DNA of 64,000 nucleotides from contig JADZFO010000005.1 of assembly GCA_020849855.1 (NCBI GenBank), positions 1 through 64,000 of the forward strand, given 5' to 3'. This DNA comes from a bacterium (GTDB lineage: Bacteria > 4484-113 > JAFGCY01). Below the pieces are notes generated by a model. It was not told the origin of the DNA. It did no database searches and saw nothing but the letters and a program-made list of their open reading frames with translations. The translations under genes were made by a program, and so were the position numbers. The first letter of the stretch is position 1; every line of letters begins with the position of its first letter. Below, piece by piece: positions 56,373 to 64,000 of the stretch.

Positions 56373-58673
56373 CTATTTGTAGACCAGATAGTGGATCGTA
56401 TCGTCATTGGTGCCGCACCAGGCAAACGCCGGCTTACCGTTGACGATCAGAAAGCTGCCTTCGGTGTTTGGCGCCGGGGCAACACTGGTCACCGTTTCCG
56501 GCGCACTCCACGTGCTGCCGTCGGAATCGTTCGCCAGCAGGAACCTGATTTCCTTGGCCGAGAAGTCCGGATAGACGATACAGGGCAGGTTGTCATAGAT
56601 GCCCGCACCATAAATGTTTGAGTTGATGAAGCCCTGGTCGAGGTCCGGCTGAGTGGCCGGCCAGGCGTCGCCACTGGTGGAGTCGGCGCGGGAGAAACTC
56701 GGCTTGGCGCCCTGTTTGGCGAAAGCCGCGGCAGGGTGGCTGCTGACCATGAAGAGATGGCCAGCCGCGCCGGTCTGCCCTCCGGCATCGCAGATTATCT
56801 CAACGTTGCCCCAGGCATCGCCGTTGCTGTCCAGCGAGCGCTTGTAGAGCACTCTGCCGTTGCTGCCATCTCCATAGCAGACGGCCGGCAGGCCGTTGAC
56901 AATCTCCAACGAGGAGAAGCTGCCCAGACTGACCGCGGAATCAGTGTCTATAACCCGCTCAGTGCCCCAGGCCTGCAGGCCATCGGCATCGGTCGCCCGG
57001 CGATAGCGCAGTTCACTCTCGGGGAAGGTACCAGTGACACCATAGCTGACTGCCGGAAAGCCGTTGACCGTATCAAGGCTGTACTGGAAAGAGCTGGCAA
57101 CAACTATGTCTACCGGGGTGCCTGTCCAGTTGCCGCCGGTACTGTCCAGGGCCTGTTCATACTGCACCGTCTGCAGCAGTGCCCGATGGTAAATGACCGC
57201 AGGCTTGCCATTGATTTCGGCCAGCACCGGTGCGAAGAGACTTCCGCCGGCATCCGTCTCAATCGACGTGACACTGCCCCAGGCGGCATCACCATCGTCA
57301 TTTGTGGAGCGTACAAAGGCTATGTCTGAATCCAGGAAGTCTGCCGACATGTCCTGGAAGGCAATCGCCGCGCGCCCGCCAATCAATGCCAGCCTGGGCG
57401 TTCCGACCGCGCGACCGGTGTTCTCGACCGCAAGTACTTCGGACCAGATACCACCGCCGGAGTTGATTGCCACCGAGTCTGTGGCTTGTCCACCATCGTT
57501 GTCCGTGACGCGAACGCTGACATCGATGCTGACAATCTCTGTGTATAGCTGGCTCTGCTGGGCCACAAGCCCGCTGTCCAGCTCAAAGATTGTGTCCCCG
57601 TCCAGGTCCCACTCGATCTTGGTAATGCTGCCGTCGCTGTCGTTGGCCACCGCGTTGAAATCGACGCTCAGCGGGCGCTTGCCGGTGACGCCCGCATCGT
57701 CGTCATTAGCCGTCAGGCTTACAGTCGGCGGCTCATTGCCGGATGTAATGATGTTGATCTGCTCCGAGGCACCGAGCAGCGGCAGGCCGCCGTCTGAATC
57801 GGCAATGCTGACGCTCACCTGATACACGCCCGCCTGGGCAAAGGTGTGGCTGATGTCATTGGTGACCACCGTCTCGGGCGGAGTGCCGTCGCCGAAGTCC
57901 CAGAGGTAGCTAATGGTCAGACTGTCCGGGTCGCTGGCGCTGGCCGAGAAGTTCACTACCTCACCGGTAAGGGCCTGGTCGGGGATGGAAGCCGACTGGA
58001 AGACCGGGTCGAGATTGTTGACCTGGATCTTCTCGAGGCGGGCAGAGTCCGCGCCGGCCAGAATCACTACAACCAGGGCCCGCAGGTTGACATCGTCGAC
58101 ATAGGACTGGCCAGCTGGCACAGTGAAGCGCGCGGTATCGGGGTTGCTGGGCGTGGCGTTGAAGGCATCCGCGCCATAGAACTCCCAGCGGTTGGTATCA
58201 AAGTTGGCCAGTGCCACAAAGTAGTCATCATTTGTGGGCGCATTTTGCCAGTAGAGCTTCAGCTTGAAGATGGCGTCGTCGGGGTTGACAAAGGGGCTGA
58301 ACTCATAGCCGGCGAAGGCCAGTCCGCTGATCGGACCGCCGCTCGTGTAGTCTGAATCGAAGCTCAGAACGGAAAAGTCGGCGACTACGCCATTGGCGGG
58401 CAGCAGACCACTGGTGGCTGAACCGTTCAGGATCAGCGCATCCTGCACGCTGGTAGAGCGCGGTCCCACAGGGAGTGTCGAGGGCGCCGGCAACTTCAGG
58501 CCAGCCGGTGGGGCGACTGGGCGCGCCACCGGCGTCTGCCGCAGGCGGTCCTCGGGATTCGACACGCCGAAGGCGGAAATCCCACGTGAGCCGTCCGGGC
58601 CACACGAGCAGAGCATCGCCACAGCAAGCACGGATGCACCGCCGAGGAGGCGGGATGAGTGAAGCAGACTCAT
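56373..58673 (-). CDS. PKD-domain lipoprotein with propeller-like repeats
   Basis: This 766-residue exported lipoprotein has its lipobox in VLAVAMLCSCGPDG. After an N-terminal beta domain it has two PKD domains: one with SYLWDFGDGTPPETV and SHTFAQAGVYQVSVSIADSD, the other with IEWDLDGDTIFE. The last 330 residues contain about six repeats of 45-55 residues, each with an ING.PA.(I/V).Y or similar strand followed by LRYRRA/LYKRS..D..G..W, as in a beta-propeller. Proteins of this type are common in exported sets of uncultured bacteria and their ligands are unknown. CCAGGAG is well placed before ATG 58673. Confidence 0.85.
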   Translation of the reverse strand: MSLLHSSRLLGGASVLAVAMLCSCGPDGSRGISAFGVSNPEDRLRQTPVARPVAPPAGLKLPAPSTLPVGPRSTSVQDALILNGSATSGLLPANGVVADFSVLSFDSDYTSGGPISGLAFAGYEFSPFVNPDDAIFKLKLYWQNAPTNDDYFVALANFDTNRWEFYGADAFNATPSNPDTARFTVPAGQSYVDDVNLRALVVVILAGADSARLEKIQVNNLDPVFQSASIPDQALTGEVVNFSASASDPDSLTISYLWDFGDGTPPETVVTNDISHTFAQAGVYQVSVSIADSDGGLPLLGASEQINIITSGNEPPTVSLTANDDDAGVTGKRPLSVDFNAVANDSDGSITKIEWDLDGDTIFELDSGLVAQQSQLYTEIVSIDVSVRVTDNDGGQATDSVAINSGGGIWSEVLAVENTGRAVGTPRLALIGGRAAIAFQDMSADFLDSDIAFVRSTNDDGDAAWGSVTSIETDAGGSLFAPVLAEINGKPAVIYHRALLQTVQYEQALDSTGGNWTGTPVDIVVASSFQYSLDTVNGFPAVSYGVTGTFPESELRYRRATDADGLQAWGTERVIDTDSAVSLGSFSSLEIVNGLPAVCYGDGSNGRVLYKRSLDSNGDAWGNVEIICDAGGQTGAAGHLFMVSSHPAAAFAKQGAKPSFSRADSTSGDAWPATQPDLDQGFINSNIYGAGIYDNLPCIVYPDFSAKEIRFLLANDSDGSTWSAPETVTSVAPAPNTEGSFLIVNGKPAFAWCGTNDDTIHYLVYK

Positions 58674-58774
58674 GGCAGATCTCCTGGCGCGCCTTGGCAA
58701 GCGCGGTCTAATTCTACAATCCAGCCGCAGGCATGGCCCGCAGCGATCCTCCATGCATCTCTTCGTTGTACCCA

Positions 58775-58806
58775 AAAACAGCAGGGCGGGATTGCTCCCG
58801 CCCTGC
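58775..58806 (-). terminator. Terminator of the SLH porin gene
   Basis: GCAGGGCGGG and CCCGCCCTGC pair around a short loop, followed on the minus strand by TGTTTTTGGG, 44 bases after the stop. Confidence 0.8.
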
Positions 58807-58849
58807 GCTTAGGTTCCTGTAAGCCAGCCGCCTGCACGGCCTTCCCGTC

Positions 58850-60442
58850 TTAGAACTTGAACTTCCAGTCAATCTGGATCACGGACGAATCCTCACGCTT
58901 GCTGGGGATGAAGAAGCCGAAGGCATTGTGCATCTTGTTGAGGAAGTAGCTGATGCCAAGCTCGGAGTCCTTCTGGAAGGCATAGGCCCAGCCGACTTCC
59001 AGGCTGTTGAGGTTGGCGCCGGTGGCATCGCTGTCGCCAAAGCCGTGGATGATGGCGTTGGCGCCGATTTCCTTATAGCGCGCGAACCAGAACCAGTCGC
59101 CGGCAGCCGAGGGCTTCTCGCCCCACTGCGCGCCGACCACGAAGCCGGTGTCATCGCTGGACTCATAGATGATCGGATCGGTGATCAGGGTGTTCACCAG
59201 GTCGATCCGCTCCTCGGCGTTGGAGTCGATGTTGACCATGTACTCGCCGTAGACCGCCAGGGGCTTGTTCCAGACACAGGGGAAGGTGTACTGCAGGCCG
59301 CCCTTCACGGTGTTGAAGTTCTCGCTGAAGCGGTCGCCACCCTCGTTGGCCGTGCCGTTGTTGTTGAAGTCGAAGCCGTCCAGACGGTTCCACTGGAAGT
59401 CCGCCGCCGGCAGCTCGCTTTCGTTCTTCCAGCCATAGCAGCCGATCCAGGCATCCAGGCCGCACCAGATCAGGTCGTTGTGCTTCAGCTCGGTGGCGAA
59501 GAGCACCGCGTCGTCGCCAAAGGCGTCGCCGGTGTTCTTTTCCACCGCGATGCTCATCGCGGTGACCAGCTGGAAGTCCTCGTTGAAGTGGTACACGGCG
59601 CCGGCGCCCTGGAAGTTGACGTCCTCGTCCAGCACCATCTCGTTGGGGTCATGAGTGATGTTCGGATAGATACCGGCATAGAGGTCCAGCTTCGGCGCGC
59701 ACTTGCGGTCGTCGCAGTCCCCATAGGTGTACCAGCCGAAGAAGGTCGGGCTGTGCTTCACATAAGCACGGTCAAGGAAGATGTCCGCGGTCTTGCCTTC
59801 CTTGGAGCCCAGGGTCCAGTTGCCGGAGATCTTGGACTCGCCGGTCTCGGTCTCCAGGCGGAAGCCGATCTCGGTCACGTCGCTGATCTTCTTGTTGTAG
59901 CCCAGACGGAAGCGGATGCGCTGACGGAAGCGCTCGTTCTCGTCCTGGGTCTCGTACTGCCAGCGGTAGCGGAACTCGCCCTTCCACTCCGGGCCGGCCT
60001 TCCAGCCCTTGACCTTGTCCTCAAGGGCCTTGATCTTGGCGTCGTGGTCGGCGATGCTGCCTTCCAGACTGCTGACGCTGGAGCTCAGCTCGTTGACCTG
60101 GCCGCCCAGCTCATTGACAGACTTGCCCAGCTCGGCCAGCTGGTCGCTGAACTCGGCGCGCAGGGTCTCGGCCATGATGTTGAGCTGCTCGTCGCCGCTG
60201 CCGGTACCAATGGTGTCCAGCAGGCGGGCGATGGCCTGGGCGAACTCGTAGCGGGTCAGGGTGCGGTCACCCTTGAAGAAGCCGTCGGGATAGCCTTCCA
60301 GCACCCCGCGCTCGGTCAGGTAGTCGAGGGCGTTATAAGCCCAGTGGTCGCGCGGCACGTCGTCATAGGCGCTCTGCGCGAAGGCCAGGCTGGCGCTCAT
60401 CAGCACCACAATGGCCAGGGTCAGGCTCAGGATCCAGCGCAT
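58850..60442 (-). CDS. SLH-domain outer-membrane porin
   Basis: This 530-residue protein has a signal peptide (LTLAIVVLMSASLAFA) followed by one S-layer homology domain (DVPRDHWAYNALDYLTERGV and EGYPDGFFKGDRTLTRYEFA). A coiled coil follows (about 85-145; KSVNELGGQVNELSSSVSSL), and then a long beta-barrel of alternating aromatic strands ending in a C-terminal Phe (IDWKFKF). This is the plan of SLH porins that tie the outer membrane to the peptidoglycan layer and admit small solutes. Paired Cys (CDDRKCAP, CGLDAWIGCYG) in barrel loops suggest disulphides. AAGGAGG is seven bases from ATG 60442. Confidence 0.94.
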   Translation of the reverse strand: MRWILSLTLAIVVLMSASLAFAQSAYDDVPRDHWAYNALDYLTERGVLEGYPDGFFKGDRTLTRYEFAQAIARLLDTIGTGSGDEQLNIMAETLRAEFSDQLAELGKSVNELGGQVNELSSSVSSLEGSIADHDAKIKALEDKVKGWKAGPEWKGEFRYRWQYETQDENERFRQRIRFRLGYNKKISDVTEIGFRLETETGESKISGNWTLGSKEGKTADIFLDRAYVKHSPTFFGWYTYGDCDDRKCAPKLDLYAGIYPNITHDPNEMVLDEDVNFQGAGAVYHFNEDFQLVTAMSIAVEKNTGDAFGDDAVLFATELKHNDLIWCGLDAWIGCYGWKNESELPAADFQWNRLDGFDFNNNGTANEGGDRFSENFNTVKGGLQYTFPCVWNKPLAVYGEYMVNIDSNAEERIDLVNTLITDPIIYESSDDTGFVVGAQWGEKPSAAGDWFWFARYKEIGANAIIHGFGDSDATGANLNSLEVGWAYAFQKDSELGISYFLNKMHNAFGFFIPSKREDSSVIQIDWKFKF

Positions 60443-60797
60443 GGCTGTCCTCCTTGGGATGTGTTACCTGGCTGGCGGCGCAGGCTCTTGCACTGGCTTC
60501 GAACCTGCGTTCAAAGTCCGCTGCTGCCTTTGCCCCAGCCCGGCCCACAGGACAGACAGGTGCTGCCTTTGCCCCGGCTTTTGACCTCAGAGCACGCCTA
60601 CCCCTGCCCGCAATCTGGGCGCATGAATTATGTGAGCCAGGCCCCCCCGGGGGGATAAAGCCTGCGCATACTTGCCGTGTATTTGGTGTGAGGGGAATGT
60701 GAAGAAGCAGGGAAGATGGCGGATGGCTGGTTTGCTGTGTGCGGGAAGGTAGAAAGGTGACCGGGCCGCACCGGCTCGCCAATCGTATTATTAAGGT
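60443..60797. other. Intergenic region upstream of the porin
   Basis: It contains two copies of CTGCCTTTGCCCC (60524-60536 and 60563-60575) and a C-run followed by a G-run (CCCCCCCGGGGGG, about 60643-60655). AT-richer stretches probably hold the divergent promoters. No gene is supported. Confidence 0.5.
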
Positions 60798-60798
60798 A
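60786..60798 (+). promoter_or_regulatory. Leaderless-type -10 box of the 73-residue gene
   Basis: TATTAT is six bases before ATG; the intervening TAAGGT is too short to work as a ribosome binding site. Confidence 0.55.
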
Positions 60799-61019
60799 TG
60801 AAAGATTCAGTTTGCGACGAGCCGGCGCTCAGCGTGAGTGATTTGCACGCCCTGCTGGCCCGGGAAATCAGTGCCGGGGGCGGCGGCAAGCCTGTGCTTG
60901 TGGAGGGGCCGCTGACCCTCTTTGAGGCGGCTGGCTTCATTTCGGAGCCAGGCCGCTGCTGGCTGCGCACAAGCTGGTGCGCGATCCATGCGAAGGCTGT
61001 GCCGGCCCGTCAGGACTGA
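60798..61019 (+). CDS. Small protein of unknown function upstream of rpsO
   Basis: This 73-residue frame begins MKDSVCDEPALSVSDLHALL and includes a PVLVEGPLTLFEAAGFISEP stretch and two Cys near the end. I do not recognise it. Support comes from a TATTAT box exactly six bases upstream, the same spacing as other leaderless starts in the window, and from codon use like the neighbours. It ends 105 bases before the rpsO start. It may be a regulatory protein or a lineage-specific gene. Confidence 0.5.
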   Translation: MKDSVCDEPALSVSDLHALLAREISAGGGGKPVLVEGPLTLFEAAGFISEPGRCWLRTSWCAIHAKAVPARQD

Positions 61020-61040
61020 TCCGCAGCCCGGAAACAGGGC

Positions 61041-61066
61041 TTGACAGCCCGTCCGCGTGGTATACT
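61041..61066 (+). promoter_or_regulatory. Promoter of rpsO
   Basis: TTGACA and TATACT are close to consensus but only 14 bases apart. ATG follows 58 bases after TATACT, with a ribosome binding site. Confidence 0.5.
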
Positions 61067-61124
61067 TCCCGGCTTCAAATAGGTGATGCGAGGCGGGTCG
61101 GGACGGCCCGCGCAAGGAGACCTG

Positions 61125-61394
61125 ATGAGTATTGTGGCGGAAGACAAGGCTGGGATCATTACGAAGTTCCAGCATCACGGGACGGATACGGGGAGCACTG
61201 AGGTGCAGGTCGCGCTGCTGACCGCGCGTATCAACGACCTTAACAAGCACCTGCTGGTCCACAAGAAGGATCACCACAGCCGCCGCGGCCTGCTGCTGAT
61301 GGTCGGCCAGCGCCGCAAGCTGCTGGGTTACCTGCAGCGCAGTAATTATCCGAAATACCAGGAAGTCATTCAGGCCCTGGGTCTGCGCAAGTAG
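61125..61394 (+). CDS. rpsO: 30S ribosomal protein S15
   Basis: This 89-residue protein binds the central domain of 16S rRNA early in assembly. It is the standard length and has the signature [39 protein letters not shown] and [11 protein letters not shown], ending in LGLRK. ATG 61125 follows AAGGAG by five bases and gives the usual start. It is followed by pnp, the common rpsO-pnp order. In that arrangement S15 and PNPase each control their own messages in E. coli. Confidence 0.98.
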   Translation: MSIVAEDKAGIITKFQHHGTDTGSTEVQVALLTARINDLNKHLLVHKKDHHSRRGLLLMVGQRRKLLGYLQRSNYPKYQEVIQALGLRK

Positions 61395-61444
61395 CAAGCC
61401 TGAGCGCCGGAGGGCCTGGGAGGCCTGCCCGCGCCTGTTTGCCA

Positions 61445-61467
61445 CGCCGCCGCTGGGAGCCGCGGCG
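61445..61467 (+). other. Hairpin between rpsO and pnp
   Basis: CGCCGC and GCGGCG bound an 11-base loop in the 190-base intergenic region. In E. coli an RNase III processing stem lies in the corresponding place; this one is short, so the parallel is tentative. Confidence 0.3.
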
Positions 61468-61585
61468 TATCTGACTAGCTCAGCGGATAGGGACCCTCTC
61501 ACAGCCAGCCGGACAGGCAGCGCCCTTGCGCGCACAATTCTGCTCCCCTGGAGTGCGCCTGATAGAGGCGAAAGAGAGGAAATCC

Positions 61586-63898
61586 GTGGACAAATACGTC
61601 TTAGAAATACCGGTGGGCCAGACGCCCTTCCGCTTTGAGACCGGCCTGATCGCCGGCCAGGCCGGCGGAGCCGTGATGGTTTACTGCGACGGTCTGGCGC
61701 TGCTTTGCGCCGCCACCGGCAGCCGTGAGCCCCGCCCGGGCATCGACTTCTTCCCCCTGACCTGCGACTATGAAGAGCGCTTCTACGCAGCCGGCAAGTT
61801 CCCCGGCGGCTTCATCAAGCGCGAGGGACGGCCCAGCGACAACAGCATCCTGATCAGCCGACGCATCGACCGGCCGATCCGGCCGATGTTCCCCGACGAG
61901 TTTCGCAATGACGTCCAGGTGATCGTCACCGCGATGAGCCAGGACAACGTGCAGGTGCCGGATGTCTATGCGATCAACGGAGCCAGTGCGGCCCTCGCGA
62001 TCAGCAACGTGCCCTTTCCCAAGCCGATCGCCGCGGTGCGCATCGGCTATGTGAACGGGGAGTTCCTGGTCAACCCGACTTTTGAGCAGCTCGAGGCTTC
62101 GGACCTCAACCTGCTGGTGGCGGGTACCAAGGACCGCATCAACATGATCGAGGACGAATCCAACGAGCTGCCCGAGGAGACCATCCTGGCCGGCATGCGC
62201 CTGGCGCACTCCGAGATCCAGAAGATCCTCAGCTACTTCGAGAAGCTCATCGCCGATCGCGGCAAGCCCAAGATGGAGTTCAAGGCCCCCGATGAGCTGA
62301 GCGATGAGATGAAGGCGAAAGTCGAGGCCCAGGCCCTGCCGCGGATCCAGCAGATCATTCCGGCGGACGACAAGGTCGACCTCTTCTCCAGCCTGAGCCA
62401 GATGCAGGCGGAGGTCTGGGAGGCCATCAGCGCTGAAGAGCCTGAAGCCGACATCCGCCTGGTCAAGGGCTATGCCCACAAGCTGACCAAGAAGTACATG
62501 CGCAAGCTGGCCATGCAGGGCACCCGCGTGGACGGTCGCGACTATGACACTGTCCGCCCGCTGAGCGGGGCCACCGATCTGCTGCCCCGGGTGCATGGCA
62601 ACGCGATGTTCAAGCGCGGCATGACCCAGGTGCTGAGCAGCGTTACGCTGGGCACCAGCGGCGACCGCCAGAAGATCGACACCGTCAACTTTGACGAGGA
62701 CAAGCGCTTCAGCCACCACTACAACTTCCCGCCCTACAGTGTGGGCGAGGTGCGGCCCCTGCGCGGTGCGAGCCGCCGCGACATAGGACACGGCGCGCTG
62801 GCCGAGAAGGCTGTGCAGCCGATCCTGCCTACAGATGAGGAGTTTCCTTACACTATCCGCGTCGTCAGTGAAGTGACCGAGAGCGACGCGAGCAGCTCGA
62901 TGGCCGCCACCTGCGGCACCAGCATGGCGCTGATGGCCGCCGGCGTGCCGGTCAAGCGCCACGTGGCGGGCGTGTCGATCGGCCTCGTCACCGAGGGCGA
63001 TGAGTACCGCACCCTGATGGATCTGATGGGCTTTGAGGACTTCAACGGCGACATGGACTTCAAGGTCGCCGGCACCAGCGAGGGCATCACCGCGATCCAG
63101 CTTGACGTGAAGATTGAGGGCCTGACCTTCCAGATGATCGAGGAGACCCTGGCCAAAGCCAAGCGCGGCCGCATGATCGTGCTGGATCAGATGGCCCAGA
63201 TCATTCCGCACCCGCGGGCGACTCTGAGCCCCTATGCCCCGCTGCTGGACATCATCATGATTCCGGTGGACAGCATCGGCGCCGTCATCGGCCCAAGCGG
63301 CAAGAACATCAAGAAGATCGTGGCCGAGACCGGCTGCCAGATCGACATCGACGACGACGGCCGCGTCTTCATCAGCGGCACTGACCCGGCCGGCCTGACC
63401 CGCGCCAAGAGCATCATCCGCGGCATCACCGGCGACATGAAGCCGGGCGAGGAGTTCGCGGGCAAGGTGGTGCGCATCATGCCTTTCGGCGCCTTCATCG
63501 AGCTGGTCCCGGGCAAGGACGGCCTGCTGCACATCAGCAACATCGCCGAGGAGCCGGTGCGCGCCGTTGAAGACGTGCTGCAGATCGGCGACGAGGTGCC
63601 GGTGGTGATCCGCGACGTGGACCCCGAAGGCAAGATCAACCTGCTGCGCACGGACATCGACTACAGCAAGCGCCCGCCGCGTGAGGAGCGTCCCCGCGGT
63701 GGCGGTGGCTACGGTGCTGACCGTGGCGGCCGCGGCGGTGGTGGCGGCTATGGCGGCGGCGGTGACCGTGGTGGTCGCGGCGGCGGCGGTGGCTATGGCG
63801 GCGGCGGTGACCGTGGTGGCCGCGGCGGTGGCGGTGGCTATGGCGGCGGCGGCGGCCGACCGGGCGGCGGCGGTGGCTACGGCGGCGGACGGGGCTAG
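61586..63898 (+). CDS. pnp: Polynucleotide phosphorylase with RGG-type tail
   Basis: PNPase degrades RNA from the 3' end with phosphate and is part of the degradosome. The 770 residues contain two RNase PH domains (the first from FRFETGLIAGQAGGAVMVY; the second with GTRVDGRDYDTVRPL and FSHHYNFPPYSVGEV). A KH domain (IIMIPVDSIGAVIGPSGKNI) and an S1 domain (GKVVRIMPFGAFIELVPGKD) follow. The last 60 or so residues are repeats of RGGRGGGGGYGGGGD type, an RNA-binding RGG tail found in only part of the family. GTG 61586 after AGAGGA starts at DKYVLEIP; the earlier start is excluded because the extra residues do not match. Confidence 0.97.
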   Translation: MDKYVLEIPVGQTPFRFETGLIAGQAGGAVMVYCDGLALLCAATGSREPRPGIDFFPLTCDYEERFYAAGKFPGGFIKREGRPSDNSILISRRIDRPIRPMFPDEFRNDVQVIVTAMSQDNVQVPDVYAINGASAALAISNVPFPKPIAAVRIGYVNGEFLVNPTFEQLEASDLNLLVAGTKDRINMIEDESNELPEETILAGMRLAHSEIQKILSYFEKLIADRGKPKMEFKAPDELSDEMKAKVEAQALPRIQQIIPADDKVDLFSSLSQMQAEVWEAISAEEPEADIRLVKGYAHKLTKKYMRKLAMQGTRVDGRDYDTVRPLSGATDLLPRVHGNAMFKRGMTQVLSSVTLGTSGDRQKIDTVNFDEDKRFSHHYNFPPYSVGEVRPLRGASRRDIGHGALAEKAVQPILPTDEEFPYTIRVVSEVTESDASSSMAATCGTSMALMAAGVPVKRHVAGVSIGLVTEGDEYRTLMDLMGFEDFNGDMDFKVAGTSEGITAIQLDVKIEGLTFQMIEETLAKAKRGRMIVLDQMAQIIPHPRATLSPYAPLLDIIMIPVDSIGAVIGPSGKNIKKIVAETGCQIDIDDDGRVFISGTDPAGLTRAKSIIRGITGDMKPGEEFAGKVVRIMPFGAFIELVPGKDGLLHISNIAEEPVRAVEDVLQIGDEVPVVIRDVDPEGKINLLRTDIDYSKRPPREERPRGGGGYGADRGGRGGGGGYGGGGDRGGRGGGGGYGGGGDRGGRGGGGGYGGGGGRPGGGGGYGGGRG

Positions 63899-63924
63899 TA
63901 CTTAGCCGACAGCACTGGAATTAC

Positions 63925-63957
63925 AAGGGCCGGGCTGACCCCCGGCCCTTTTCTTTG
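63925..63957 (+). terminator. Terminator of pnp
   Basis: AAGGGCCGGG and CCCGGCCCTT pair around CTGACC, followed by TTTTCTTTGCTTTT, 27 bases after the stop. The last 40 bases of the window show no further gene. Confidence 0.9.
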
Positions 63958-64000
63958 CTTTTGTGTCACTGCATCCGGCCTGCCTTCGCCTCTGCAGGGC

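Noticed and set aside
61471-61490. CTAGCTCAGCGG resembling a tRNA D-arm between rpsO and pnp
   Set aside because: No acceptor stem or T-arm (GTTCGA-type) follows at the right distance.

Overview
The window is GC-rich DNA from a bacterium with a Gram-negative-type envelope. The evidence is an SLH-domain outer-membrane porin, several lipoproteins with clear lipoboxes, a Tat-exported DUF1501 protein and a MATE exporter. SLH porins of this kind occur in Cyanobacteria, Deinococcota, Armatimonadota and several uncultured lineages, not in typical Proteobacteria. I cannot place the phylum from sequence alone. There are no rRNA or tRNA genes and no CRISPR array.

Layout. 1-4.6 kb: housekeeping genes (YggU/DUF167, a ComEA-like HhH protein, a receiver-only response regulator, nadC, coaX) separated by repeat clusters. 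4.8-10.7 kb: a two-gene Type III restriction-modification operon (mod then res, minus strand), less GC-rich than its surroundings. 10.9-30.8 kb: a phage-derived head-and-tail cluster, nearly all on the minus strand, with a divergent CI/XRE-type switch at its right end. It has a terminase, a Mu-type DUF935 portal, a protease/scaffold, a decoration protein, a Mu gpT-type capsid, a tail tube, frameshifted tail chaperones, a very short tape-measure candidate, baseplate proteins and a tail fibre. No integrase, transposase, replication gene or endolysin was seen. 30.8-33.9 kb: two lipoproteins. 34-37.9 kb: a ClpA/ClpC-type AAA+ unfoldase preceded by a paralogue that has only Clp N-domains. 38-42.8 kb: a DinB/YfiT protein, an internally duplicated unknown protein, a TatD-like nuclease and an S9 peptidase. 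42.8-44 kb: a REP-associated (RAYT) transposase inside 65-bp REP arrays. 44.5-46.2 kb: a MATE exporter. 46.3-51.4 kb: a duplicated stress locus resembling E. coli yciGFE (two KGG-type or low-complexity proteins plus one DUF892 protein, twice), flanking a DUF1501 gene. 51.6-60.4 kb: two DUF1800 proteins, a PAS histidine kinase, a PKD/propeller lipoprotein and the porin. 60.8-63.9 kb: a small ORF, rpsO and pnp.

Three genome-wide themes stand out. First, almost every intergenic gap carries short repeats: tandem heptanucleotides in at least six different 7-base words, hairpins with a constant TGTAGGG edge and changing arms, and REP units. Second, these repeats also lie in frame inside genes (coaX, the portal, the terminase) and supply stop codons for several others. 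Because they occur all through the phage cluster, that cluster looks long resident and possibly domesticated, like a gene transfer agent. Third, many host genes start 5-7 bases after a TANNNT box with no Shine-Dalgarno sequence, which points to leaderless transcription, whereas most phage and R-M genes have ribosome binding sites.

The strongest candidate for an undescribed system is the 46.3-51.4 kb locus. Four disordered, low-complexity proteins share a short N-terminal signature ending in (S/A)P and are paired with two ferritin-like DUF892 proteins.
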